Shown here piece by piece: positions 6,033-13,211 of a stretch of 23,382 nucleotides of DNA (positions within the stretch are counted from its first letter, which is position 1; every line of letters starts with the position of its first letter). Under the pieces are notes generated by a model. That model saw only the letters and a program-made list of their open reading frames with translations. It did not search any database and was not told where the DNA came from. Origin of the DNA: a virus. The stretch spans positions 1-23,382 of IMG/VR virus record IMGVR_UViG_3300009507_001408; one strand, given 5' to 3'. Made by a program: the position numbers and the translations under genes.

Positions 6033-6789
6033 TTGTGCTTCTCTTGGAGGAGGGGACTTTGAGATACCAACAGTGGAACAACCAGAAGTTCAGTACACTC
6101 TACTACAAGAGGAACTGGTAAATGTGGGTGTACCTGCTAGGAGACCTACGGTTGCGGTCTACCAGTTCACTGATCAGACGGGGCAGAAGAGACAAAACAG
6201 TGGGGGTGGGACTTCCTTTAGTTCTGCGGTCACTCTGGCACCAGATGTATATCTGATTCGTGCCTTGACTCGTGCGGGTAGTGGAAAATTCTTTAAGGTT
6301 GTGGATCGTCAGATTCTTGACCATCTGACGAAAGAACGACAGTTAATACGTCAAACTCGTCAATCTTATGAGGGAAATGACTCTCAGAAGTTACCAGCGC
6401 TAACATTTGCTGGCATGATAATTGCAGGAGGTATAGTAGGATACGATACTTCCGTTGACACGGGTGGTGCGGGTGCCAGATATCTTGGCATAGGTACTTC
6501 TCGTGAATTTAGTATAGACACAGTTACAATCAATATACGATTGGTGTCAGTTGCTACAGGTGAGGTATTGTTGGATGTAATTTCCTCCAAGACCATACTC
6601 TCTACAGGAACAAGTGGAGATGTGTTTAGATTTATAGAACAGGGTACCGAACTGATAGAGATTGAGTCAGGTGTTACCCAAAACGAATCTGTATCTATTG
6701 CGACTCAACGTGCAATTGAGGCAGGTGTTCTAGAACTTATCTTGAGAGGAGATCAACGAGGGTTTTGGAATATAACGGGAGAGAAGTAA
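5989..6789 (+). CDS. csgG: CsgG-family outer-membrane secretion pore (lipoprotein)
   Basis: 266 residues. A lipoprotein signal peptide ends ILVSSC with C16 as the lipidated cysteine. GTG 5989 is preferred because GAGG (5979-5982) lies six bases upstream; ATG 5983 directly abuts it. CsgG features are clear: VAVYQFTDQTGQ, the GGIVGYDTSVDTGGAGARYL block with IGTSREFSID, INIRLVSVATGEVL, SKTILS, VFRFIEQG, and RGFWNI near the C-terminus, all aligning with E. coli CsgG. CsgG forms a nonameric outer-membrane channel exporting curli subunits. In the constriction loop (QKRQNSGGGTSFSSA) the Phe is kept (F77) but the E. coli Tyr51 and Asn55 positions are changed and the loop is about two residues longer. 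The pore may thus differ in selectivity. Confidence 0.93.
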   Translation: MLRLLLFPLVILVSSCASLGGGDFEIPTVEQPEVQYTLLQEELVNVGVPARRPTVAVYQFTDQTGQKRQNSGGGTSFSSAVTLAPDVYLIRALTRAGSGKFFKVVDRQILDHLTKERQLIRQTRQSYEGNDSQKLPALTFAGMIIAGGIVGYDTSVDTGGAGARYLGIGTSREFSIDTVTINIRLVSVATGEVLLDVISSKTILSTGTSGDVFRFIEQGTELIEIESGVTQNESVSIATQRAIEAGVLELILRGDQRGFWNITGEK

Positions 6790-7535
6790 TGAACGCTAGT
6801 AAAACAGGAAGTATCTTTGCTATGATGTTCGTGGTTGGTTCTGTGTATGTTTATGCAGACAATGAGATATATATTGACCAAGTAGGTAGTACCAGTGCTA
6901 TTGAAATAATTCAGGATGGTTCAGGAAACGTAGTTGGGGGTGATGAATCACAACTCGCTGCAGGCGCTCCATCTAAGTTTATACTGAATGGTAATAGCAT
7001 GGACTTTAATGTTAACATGTCCGGTAGCACTAACAAACTTTTTGGTTCAATATATGGAACTAGTACTGTTGATATTGACTTGGATGGATCAGGTAATAAT
7101 CTTGAGTTTGATGTTGACAAAGATAATACCTATGGTGCGACAGGGGGGAATTATCTGATATCAGTCACGGGTGGTAACAATGACTTAGATTTTGATTTTG
7201 GGTCAAATGATACCGCGAATGATACAGACTTTGACTTTATATTGGATGGTGATTTCAATGCCGCTGATATAAATATTGATGCGTCAAGTCTAACATTCAA
7301 CATGGATGTGATATCCGATAATAGCAATCTGGTGTATACTGGTACTGGGTATGACGGACATAGTTTTGATTTGGAAGGTTCAGGAAACTACTGGGACATT
7401 GATATAGTCCAAGAGTCTACTTTACAGTCTGACATTTTGGAGATTGATTATGAAGGATCAGGAACAAGTCAAGGTAATGCTACTATTTGTATTCACCAGT
7501 CTGATAGCGGCACCTCTAGTACATGCGGTCAGTAA
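6789..7535 (+). CDS. Secreted curlin-like, Asp/Gly/Asn-rich repeat protein
   Basis: 248 residues from ATG 6789, overlapping the csgG stop by one base (TAATG) with GGGAGAG upstream. A signal peptide (MNASKTGSIF... ending VYVYA) precedes repeated short units. The first units, IYIDQVGSTSAIEIIQDGSG, follow the curlin pattern of I.Q.G..N...Q; later units keep DGSGN/EGSGN (for example LDGSGNNLEFDV, LEGSGNYWDIDI) with many alternating Asp residues. This fits a beta-solenoid amyloid subunit like CsgA, though more acidic. The end has two cysteines (TICIHQSDSGTSSTCGQ). Right after csgF and csgG, it is the natural substrate of the pore. No CsgB, CsgE or CsgC is visible. Repeat protein is certain; curlin identity is likely but not certain. 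Confidence 0.75.
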   Translation: MNASKTGSIFAMMFVVGSVYVYADNEIYIDQVGSTSAIEIIQDGSGNVVGGDESQLAAGAPSKFILNGNSMDFNVNMSGSTNKLFGSIYGTSTVDIDLDGSGNNLEFDVDKDNTYGATGGNYLISVTGGNNDLDFDFGSNDTANDTDFDFILDGDFNAADINIDASSLTFNMDVISDNSNLVYTGTGYDGHSFDLEGSGNYWDIDIVQESTLQSDILEIDYEGSGTSQGNATICIHQSDSGTSSTCGQ

Positions 7536-8568
7536 TGACGTAGGTGCAGTGGATCGTGCAGTTGGATGGAGACAGATAGTAAGAGATGGGAAACCATTAG
7601 AACCAAGTAAAGGTGAACAAATCGTATCTGAAGATGACCTTCGTACAGGTGAGGGTCGCCTTCAGGTACAATTTGTTGATGACAGCAAACTACGTATGAC
7701 CGAACACACCCGCATTGTGATTGACAATGTGGTCTTTGACGAAGACCCAAGTAAGTCAGACTTGGCAATGACGTTCGCCCAAGGCACAGCAAGATTTGTA
7801 TCTGGACAACTGGGAAAGGTTGACCGAGAGAATATAAGACTCAAGACCCCTACCGCATCTATCGGTATCAGGGGTACAGATTTCACAGTAACAGTTGACG
7901 AATTTGGAAAGACCCTTGTGGTACTTCTACCAGATGTAAACGGTATCTCATCGGGTGAGATTATTGTTTCCACAATGACAGGGGAAGTGGTGCTCAATAA
8001 ACCCTTTGAATCTACAACGACTACTGTGATGGAGACACCCCCATCGGAACCCGCAATCCTAGACTTGACTCTGGATATGTTGAACAATATTATGATCATC
8101 AATCCTCCCAAGAAGAAACAAACTCCCGAAGAGTTTATGATTGAAATAAACGCAGATAAGAACATTAACTCATTAGATGTGGACTTCCTTGACGAAGACT
8201 TGTTGTCCGAAGAGGCACTGGAAAAAAACTATCTAGAGTTCAATGAACTTGATATGGACTACCTAGATGTTGATCTACTAGAGGATGTGTTGAATAGTTT
8301 TGATGCACTGGGAGAGGATGTACTGGAAGAACAACAGTCTAGTGGTGATTTACGTCTCAGTGGTACCGAAGAGGGGTTTGATCCTGTCACGCAGGTCGCG
8401 ACTATAATAGAGGGCGATAAGGTTACTATAGGCAGAGAGGTCAATGACAAAGTAAGAATATCGGTAGATAAGTCTTCTATGACAGTTATAAGTATAGAAC
8501 AAGACGGTAAAGAACTAGACCCCATCAAACTGAATGGTATGGACAACACGATAAATATAGTACAATGA
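7450..8568 (+). CDS. Secreted FecR-domain protein
   Basis: 372 residues. ATG 7450 is preferred (GGAG at 7439-7442, seven bases away) and gives a signal peptide MKDQEQVKVMLLFVFTSLIA ending PLVHA. The FecR domain follows at about 30-190: GWRQIVRDGKPL, GEQIVSEDDLRTGEGRLQVQ, SKLRMTEHTRIVID, MTFAQGTARFVSG, then the hallmark KTPTASIGIRGTDF and SGEIIVSTMTGEV. After a proline/lysine linker comes a Leu/Asp-rich acidic stretch (about 225-315) and a beta-rich end. FecR domains sense or relay signals in the periplasm. No transmembrane helix beyond the signal peptide is seen, so it is probably free in the periplasm, where it could meet the CHASE2 domain of the next protein (ATGA overlap). The start overlaps the curlin-like gene by 86 bases. 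Confidence 0.88.
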   Translation: MKDQEQVKVMLLFVFTSLIAAPLVHAVSNDVGAVDRAVGWRQIVRDGKPLEPSKGEQIVSEDDLRTGEGRLQVQFVDDSKLRMTEHTRIVIDNVVFDEDPSKSDLAMTFAQGTARFVSGQLGKVDRENIRLKTPTASIGIRGTDFTVTVDEFGKTLVVLLPDVNGISSGEIIVSTMTGEVVLNKPFESTTTTVMETPPSEPAILDLTLDMLNNIMIINPPKKKQTPEEFMIEINADKNINSLDVDFLDEDLLSEEALEKNYLEFNELDMDYLDVDLLEDVLNSFDALGEDVLEEQQSSGDLRLSGTEEGFDPVTQVATIIEGDKVTIGREVNDKVRISVDKSSMTVISIEQDGKELDPIKLNGMDNTINIVQ

Positions 8569-10385
8569 AAACATGGCATGTCCTCATCACACTGGGGTTG
8601 TTAGTAGGATTAAGATTTCTTGACCCCTTTCTATTAGAGAGTGCGCGACTCTCATTCTTTGATTCTCTACAGAGAAGTCAAGAGGCATCTGTGTCCGAAC
8701 AGATCGTACTGGTAGACATAGATGAGAAGACCCTAGACAAGTTTGGACAGTACCCCATCCCCCGTAAGGTTATGGCAGATGAGATTGACAAGATTGATGG
8801 CAGTATAATTGCATTCAATATCTTGTTCTCAGAAGAAGACAGGATGGGAGGTGACGAATACTTTGCAGAGATTCTATCATGGAAACAAGCAGTGGTTGCC
8901 ATCGCACCATCCAACAGAACCAACACAGACTACAGACCACCTCGTATCGGTACTGCGACATTCGGTGACAGAGATGCCGAAGATTTCCGACCATTAATGG
9001 GCGGTATGCTGTTTGCCCAACCGATCATCCATGACAATGCATTTGGTTATGGTACGATATCATCCGCACAGGATGTTGATGGTATTGTCAGAAGACAACC
9101 CCTACTAGAGAACTTTGATGGTAGACTCTATCCCGCATTTGCGTTAGATGTACTACGAGTTGCCGCAGGAGATTCATCTTACCAGATATCCACGGATGAC
9201 TATGGTATTGAATTCGTTCGTATCCCCAAGTTCAAACCAGTGCCTACAGATGCAGTCGGTAACGTTACAATCGCATACTGGAATGAGTTCAAGAGATACT
9301 CGTTCACGGAACTGGACACTATACCAGAAGGTTCAATAATCATCGTAGGAGCAACCTTTGAGGGTTCTAATGTAGTTAGTACACCAATGGGTTCTATGTA
9401 CCCCCATGACATTCAAGCAAACCTAGTCAAGACAATGATTGATGGAGTGGTACTCAAAAGACAGTCTGAATTTATTTTGTACGAGGTCTTGACAACTCTT
9501 GCACTGTGTGCTATACTCTTACTGTTGTTAACTCAGGGTACTATACCAATTTCAGGATTGGCATTTAGTGTCTTTGTGATGGGTCTATATGTCTTCGCAA
9601 CGGATACCTTTGCCACATATTACTTATTGTTTGACCCTGTGTTCCCTATACTGACTGTGGTGCTAGTATTCGCACACGGTTCCTTTGTACAGTTCTATAC
9701 ACAGTTCAAAGCAAAGCAGATGATCAAGGGACAGTTCGGTACATACCTTTCACCCGACATGGTAGATATGCTTGCCAATGATCCAAGTCTAATGAAGTTG
9801 GGTGGAGAGAAGAAGGAGATGACGTTCTTATTCATGGACATATGTGGATTCACCCCCATATCAGAACACTACAAAAACAAGGACGATGCAGAGGGTTTGG
9901 TCACATTAATTAACAATTATCTCAATGAAATGACTAATATTATCCTAAATAACGGAGGTACAATTGACAAGTATATGGGAGATTGTATCATGGCATTTTG
10001 GAATGCCCCCCTACCGTGTGAGGATCATGCGGAAATGGCAGTAAAATCCGCAATAGAGATAGAAGAGAAAACTAATGAACTTAGACGAAGATATAGTGAA
10101 CAGGGTCTACCCCCCATCAATGTTGGAACTGGCATCAATACAGGCACTTGCATTGTTGGTAATATGGGTAGTGAGTCAAGGTTTGATTATTCAGTCATCG
10201 GAGACTCCGTTAACCTTGCCGCAAGACTTGAAGCAACTGCCGCAAGAGGAGACTACCTTGAATACAAGACCATCTACTCAAGTCACACAATGGAACAACT
10301 TACAAACATTAAATCGCGACCAATAGGTACGATTAAGGTTAAGGGTAAAGATGAGGAAATTGACATCTACACGATGGATAGATGA
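8565..10385 (+). CDS. CHASE2-domain adenylate cyclase (class III, membrane receptor)
   Basis: 606 residues that would make cAMP in the host. An N-terminal membrane helix (5-20) is followed by a periplasmic CHASE2 sensor (about 25-300; VLVDIDEKTLDKFGQYPIPR, the DVDGIVRRQPLL block, and IIIVGATFEGSNVVSTPMG are typical). Three transmembrane helices follow (about 303-322, 328-345, 352-372), then a class III cyclase domain (about 415-600). Catalytic residues are intact: metal Asps D425 (LFMDICGFT) and D473, substrate-specifying K469 and D547, and transition-state N550 and R554 (IGDSVNLAARLE). The Lys/Asp pair points to ATP rather than GTP. It is the last gene of the envelope chain and overlaps the FecR gene by 4 bases. 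I know of no common phage counterpart; host acquisition is likely. Confidence 0.93.
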   Translation: MKTWHVLITLGLLVGLRFLDPFLLESARLSFFDSLQRSQEASVSEQIVLVDIDEKTLDKFGQYPIPRKVMADEIDKIDGSIIAFNILFSEEDRMGGDEYFAEILSWKQAVVAIAPSNRTNTDYRPPRIGTATFGDRDAEDFRPLMGGMLFAQPIIHDNAFGYGTISSAQDVDGIVRRQPLLENFDGRLYPAFALDVLRVAAGDSSYQISTDDYGIEFVRIPKFKPVPTDAVGNVTIAYWNEFKRYSFTELDTIPEGSIIIVGATFEGSNVVSTPMGSMYPHDIQANLVKTMIDGVVLKRQSEFILYEVLTTLALCAILLLLLTQGTIPISGLAFSVFVMGLYVFATDTFATYYLLFDPVFPILTVVLVFAHGSFVQFYTQFKAKQMIKGQFGTYLSPDMVDMLANDPSLMKLGGEKKEMTFLFMDICGFTPISEHYKNKDDAEGLVTLINNYLNEMTNIILNNGGTIDKYMGDCIMAFWNAPLPCEDHAEMAVKSAIEIEEKTNELRRRYSEQGLPPINVGTGINTGTCIVGNMGSESRFDYSVIGDSVNLAARLEATAARGDYLEYKTIYSSHTMEQLTNIKSRPIGTIKVKGKDEEIDIYTMDR

Positions 10386-10878
10386 TTTCTTATCACCCGA
10401 AGAATACTCGGAAGTTCAAGAGATCGGAAAGACCATTCATATGTATGAAGCATACCAGTATGCTGATAGGTATGGTGATAGCAAAAGTCTCAACCCACTC
10501 ATTAACTTCAATTGGAAAGCATGGGAGGGTTGCAGACGTAGTCCCAACATGATTAGTTATTTGGACCATATCGTAGATAAGATTAACAATACATTTGATG
10601 TTGAGGTGAGTAGGTTAGAATACTTCCAACACCCCCTAACGAACTTTCCTACATACGAACCCTCGCCAGGACAACATATTGATGGTAGGTTTCATTTCTC
10701 TGGTGTCCTCTATCTGGACACCGGATGTATAGGACTAGGTACCACAGTAGATGACCAGTACATTGAATGGAAACCTAATCGTCTATTGACCTTTGACGCA
10801 CATACTCCCCATAATCCCCATATCGGTGGCACCGAACGTAAGGTGCTGACGTTCTTCTCTTATAAGAAAAAGTTCTAA
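10351..10878 (+). CDS. 2OG-Fe(II) oxygenase-like protein
   Basis: 175 residues starting at ATG 10351 with AAGGG (10341-10345), overlapping the cyclase end by 35 bases. The C-terminal half has a dioxygenase beta-helix pattern: GQHIDGRFHFSGVLYLD with H109 and D111 as the HxD pair, then LTFDAHTPHNPHIGGTERKV with H154 or H157 as the distal ligand and R163 as the likely 2-oxoglutarate contact. Phage proteins of this group hydroxylate unknown substrates. It does not belong functionally with the curli/cyclase genes in any way I can see; it may be carried at the end of the transcript. Confidence 0.7.
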   Translation: MRKLTSTRWIDDFLSPEEYSEVQEIGKTIHMYEAYQYADRYGDSKSLNPLINFNWKAWEGCRRSPNMISYLDHIVDKINNTFDVEVSRLEYFQHPLTNFPTYEPSPGQHIDGRFHFSGVLYLDTGCIGLGTTVDDQYIEWKPNRLLTFDAHTPHNPHIGGTERKVLTFFSYKKKF

Positions 10879-10908
10879 GAAACACCCCTCTTATTCCATT
10901 TTATTCTA

Positions 10909-10925
10909 CTTATTATGAAAATAAG
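10909..10925. promoter_or_regulatory. Palindrome CTTATT-N5-AATAAG upstream of a promoter, copy 1
   Basis: Inverted repeat ending two bases before the -35 at 10928; with one extra outer A-T pair the arms reach seven bases. The same arms and five-base gap occur at 14666-14682 and nearly at 11778-11794, always just upstream of a -35. Candidate operator or activator site. Confidence 0.5.
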
Positions 10926-10927
10926 TG

Positions 10928-10956
10928 TTGACGAAACCTGCGTGGGAGGTTATAAT
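10928..10956 (+). promoter_or_regulatory. Sigma70-type promoter
   Basis: TTGACG (10928-10933) and TATAAT (10951-10956) with a 17-base spacer. It drives the four small genes from 10990 to 11793. Its -10 and leader are repeated at 14703-14737. Confidence 0.85.
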
Positions 10957-10982
10957 GTGTATACAAAATGAGAAAAGAGAGA
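10948..10982 (+). repeat. Leader repeat type A, copy 1
   Basis: 35 bases spanning the -10 box and 5' leader are identical to 14703-14737. The segment holds a GTGTATAC element just after the -10 and ends in the AGAGAGA ribosome-binding region. Confidence 0.85.
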
Positions 10983-10989
10983 GAAAACT

Positions 10990-11133
10990 ATGTACTTTAT
11001 CCGAAACATGATTAACGATGCACGAGTTAACGATATGACCTTTGACACTATGACTGCGGCATTGTCGTGGAGAATGAGTATGGGTCGCTCGTTTATGAGT
11101 GAGACTTGGGTTGATTATAAGGAGACTGTATAA
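10990..11133 (+). CDS. Small protein, 47 residues, unknown
   Basis: MYFIRNMINDARVNDMTFDT... is Met-rich (seven Met) and probably helical. It is the first gene after the 10928 promoter, with a purine-rich AGAGAGAG ribosome-binding region in the repeated leader. Its stop overlaps the next start by one base (TAATG at 11131-11135). Too short for family assignment; it may be an early host-takeover peptide by position. Confidence 0.55.
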   Translation: MYFIRNMINDARVNDMTFDTMTAALSWRMSMGRSFMSETWVDYKETV

Positions 11134-11282
11134 TGAATTTGATTTACGGTTTGATTGGAGGGTTCTGTGTGATGGGTGCAGTCGGTGGTCTGGAACAAGA
11201 CACGATGACCATTACTCAGTGTTTGTTTTGGTCTTGTATTGGTTTCACCTTCGCAGGTTATGCTATGAGAGAGGTGGTATAA
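11133..11282 (+). CDS. Small membrane protein, 49 residues, two helices
   Basis: MNLIYGLIGGFCVMGAVGG and a second hydrophobic stretch (CLFWSCIGFTFAGYAM) suggest a two-helix hairpin in the inner membrane. AAGGAG (11119-11124) lies eight bases before the ATG. Both ends couple to neighbours by TAATG overlaps. Unknown role. Confidence 0.6.
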   Translation: MNLIYGLIGGFCVMGAVGGLEQDTMTITQCLFWSCIGFTFAGYAMREVV

Positions 11283-11557
11283 TGTACTACACTCATGCAA
11301 AGAATCAAGTTGGATGTTTCACTGAGAAAGAAGTGGGTAACTACTTTGAGTACTCTGAGAATCCCGACAGAAAAGAAGGGTGTGAAGAATGGTGTTGTTA
11401 CCCCCATATAGTGTGGGTTGGTTCTATTGGTGACAGTGGATATCGTTATGCCAAAGTCAAAAAGACTGTTGCTTACGTTGTGACTGACGAAGATGAATTT
11501 GGTCTCCCTGTTGTGGAGAAATGGTTTCTTAAAAAGAATGTGGAGTATGTTGTATGA
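11282..11557 (+). CDS. Small protein, 91 residues, unknown
   Basis: Starts at ATG 11282 (GAGAGG at 11269-11274), giving MYYTHAKNQVGCFTEKEVGN.... A longer frame opens at 11099 but would overlap the two preceding genes entirely, so the internal start is preferred. It contains a CEEWCC cysteine cluster at about 37-42 and an additional Cys near the N-terminus, which could bind a metal, but no known zinc finger is matched. Beta-rich C-terminus. Coupled to the next gene by ATGA. Confidence 0.65.
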   Translation: MYYTHAKNQVGCFTEKEVGNYFEYSENPDRKEGCEEWCCYPHIVWVGSIGDSGYRYAKVKKTVAYVVTDEDEFGLPVVEKWFLKKNVEYVV

Positions 11558-11793
11558 TTAATGAAAATGGTATTGAAGTAATCCCTACCCATATCGGAGG
11601 TGTGTGGAATATCACACATTCCTTTACACAGTCTAAGACAGATGTCAATGAATACTTCTACAATCCTGAGTTGGACAAGTTTGGTATCAAGGATGACTGG
11701 GTCTGCAAAGACGGTTGGGAACGTATTGTTGTTGACGCATCTCTACCCGCACAAGAAGTTGACAAAATCTTTTTTAACTTATTTTCAAAATAA
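11554..11793 (+). CDS. Small soluble protein, 79 residues, unknown
   Basis: MINENGIEVIPTHIGGVWNI... with many aromatic and acidic residues; no recognised motif. It overlaps the previous gene by 4 bases and is the last of the 10928 operon. Its final codons form part of the palindrome at 11778-11794 that precedes the next promoter. Confidence 0.65.
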   Translation: MINENGIEVIPTHIGGVWNITHSFTQSKTDVNEYFYNPELDKFGIKDDWVCKDGWERIVVDASLPAQEVDKIFFNLFSK

Positions 11794-11794
11794 C
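11778..11794. promoter_or_regulatory. Palindrome CTTATT-N5-AATAAC upstream of a promoter, copy 2
   Basis: Same arms and spacing as at 10909 and 14666, with one mismatch in the last base. It overlaps the stop codon of the preceding gene and ends two bases before the -35 at 11797. Confidence 0.45.
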
Positions 11795-11796
11795 GC

Positions 11797-11825
11797 TTGA
11801 CTTTAGTTGTGGTAGAGTGTATAAT
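11797..11825 (+). promoter_or_regulatory. Sigma70-type promoter
   Basis: TTGACT (11797-11802) and TATAAT (11820-11825) with a 17-base spacer. It drives the 11862 gene and DUF932 gene, and probably those to 14652. Confidence 0.85.
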
Positions 11826-11843
11826 ACTTGTATTGAGAATGAG
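11820..11843 (+). repeat. Leader repeat type B, copy 2
   Basis: Identical over 24 bases to 3685-3708, from the -10 box into the leader; the sequences differ on both sides. Confidence 0.8.
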
Positions 11844-11861
11844 AAAACAGAGGAAATAATT

Positions 11862-12215
11862 ATGGGAATTCATGTAAGCATTTATAAGCAAGTACCGTAT
11901 GGTAACGATTTTCTAGATGGCATAGATTGCACCAATGGTGGTGAGTCATCTTACTCAAAAGGTTTCACTGTGGTAAACGCAGAAGGTCCTTTTGAACCGT
12001 GTGAGGATTATCCTGCCGCAGAACTTGTGATGGCAGAACCAATTGGTGGTAGAAAGATTTTGAGACTCATTCCAGAGTCGGCAAAAGGTAAGGGGACAAT
12101 GTTCGGTGGTAACTATGCAGGTTGTTCTGACTCAAGGTTTTCAAGACTTTGTGATCGGTTACTTGGTGGTTCGTTCTACGGTGCAGTTGCAGTCCACGAT
12201 AGAGTTGAAGGTTAA
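11862..12215 (+). CDS. Conserved-looking soluble protein, 117 residues, unknown
   Basis: ATG 11862 with GAGG (11850-11853), giving MGIHVSIYKQVPYGNDFLDG.... A longer frame from GTG 11817 would begin inside the promoter and is rejected. The protein is rich in Gly, Cys and acidic residues (DCTNGGESSYSKGFTVVNAE; PCEDYPAAELVM; GGNYAGCSDSRFSRLCDRLL). No family recognised. First gene after the 11797 promoter, directly before DUF932, 14 bases apart. Confidence 0.7.
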   Translation: MGIHVSIYKQVPYGNDFLDGIDCTNGGESSYSKGFTVVNAEGPFEPCEDYPAAELVMAEPIGGRKILRLIPESAKGKGTMFGGNYAGCSDSRFSRLCDRLLGGSFYGAVAVHDRVEG

Positions 12216-12229
12216 TTAGGAGATAAGTT

Positions 12230-13195
12230 ATGAGTCACGAAGTAGAAATGGTAGAAGGTGTCGCACAAATGGCATACGCAGGGGAAACCCCTTGGCACGG
12301 ATTAGGAACGAAGGTCGCACCCGATCTTTCTCCGATCCAGATTATGAGTAAAGCAGGACTAGATTGGACTGTTGAAAAAGAAACTATGACCACTGCGTCT
12401 GGTGTTGAGATTGAAGGCAAGAAAGCATTGGTGCGTTCTGCTGACAATAAGGTACTTGATGTTGTTGGTGATAACTGGAACCCTGTACAGAATGAGCAAG
12501 CATTTGAGTTCTTCTCTGAGTACACTCTTGCGGGTGACATGGAAATGCACACTGCGGGTTCTCTGAAAGGTGGTCAGATGGTATGGGCACTTGCGAAGGT
12601 CAAGGAGTCGTTTGATATCCTTGGTGGAGACCAAGTTGATTCTTACCTGTTGTTCTCTAACCCACACAAGTATGGTAAGGCAATTGATGTTCGGTTCACT
12701 CCAATCCGTGTAGTGTGTAACAACACCTTGTCCATGTCTCTGGGTCAGAATGTTGCGAACTCGGTGACAATGAATCACCGCAATGAGTTCAACCCTGACA
12801 TGGTTAAAGAGCAAATGGGTATTGCATCCGAGAAGTTTGCGAAGTACAAAGAGATGGCAACGTTCCTCTCTACCAAGCAGTTCTCTATGGACGCATTGGT
12901 TCAGTACTACAACGAAGTGTTCCCTCGTACCTACCAAGGTAAGAAGGATGTCCAAGTCAAGACCTTTGCTGATCTGTCCTCTAATGGTCAAAAAGCATTC
13001 TCTTACTTGGAGACTCAGCCAGGCGCAGAGTATGGTGCGGGTTCATGGTGGCAAGCACTGAACAGTGTGACCTACTTGACTGACCACAAGATGGGTCGTG
13101 AGACTGATTCACGTTTGACATCTGCATGGTTTGGTGCGAACCAGACTCGTAAGATTCGTGCGGTTGAGAAGGCAGTTGAGTTCGCTGTTGCTTAA
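12230..13195 (+). CDS. DUF932 phage/plasmid-like protein
   Basis: 321 residues beginning MSHEVEMVEGVAQMAYAGET, then PWHGLGTKV, the usual opening of the DUF932 / TIGR03299 family (phage/plasmid-like protein). Other family blocks: VGDNWNPVQNEQAFEFF, GGQMVWALAKV, LFSNPHKYGKAIDVRFTPIR and VCNNTLSMSL. The family is widespread in phages and plasmids and has no firmly known function; roles near DNA replication or anti-restriction have been suggested by context. AGGAG at 12218-12222 gives a strong start. The codon choice (many GGT, CGT, AAG, ACC) suggests high expression relative to neighbours, as judged by eye. Followed by a perfect hairpin at 13212. Confidence 0.85.
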   Translation: MSHEVEMVEGVAQMAYAGETPWHGLGTKVAPDLSPIQIMSKAGLDWTVEKETMTTASGVEIEGKKALVRSADNKVLDVVGDNWNPVQNEQAFEFFSEYTLAGDMEMHTAGSLKGGQMVWALAKVKESFDILGGDQVDSYLLFSNPHKYGKAIDVRFTPIRVVCNNTLSMSLGQNVANSVTMNHRNEFNPDMVKEQMGIASEKFAKYKEMATFLSTKQFSMDALVQYYNEVFPRTYQGKKDVQVKTFADLSSNGQKAFSYLETQPGAEYGAGSWWQALNSVTYLTDHKMGRETDSRLTSAWFGANQTRKIRAVEKAVEFAVA

Positions 13196-13211
13196 ACAAA
13201 TGATAGATAAT

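Noticed and set aside
7268-7275. TATAAATA inside the curlin-like gene
   Set aside because: Within an Asp/Ile/Asn-rich repeat region where such a string arises from codons; no gene start follows at a suitable distance.
11099-11281. N-terminal extension of the 91-residue protein at 11282
   Set aside because: It would overlap two small genes that have good ribosome-binding sites and TAATG coupling; ATG 11282 has GAGAGG at the right distance.
12359-12991. Long open frame of 210 codons on the minus strand inside the DUF932 gene
   Set aside because: It is antisense to a well-recognised gene, has no ribosome-binding site worth noting and no recognisable motif; codon bias of the real gene explains it.
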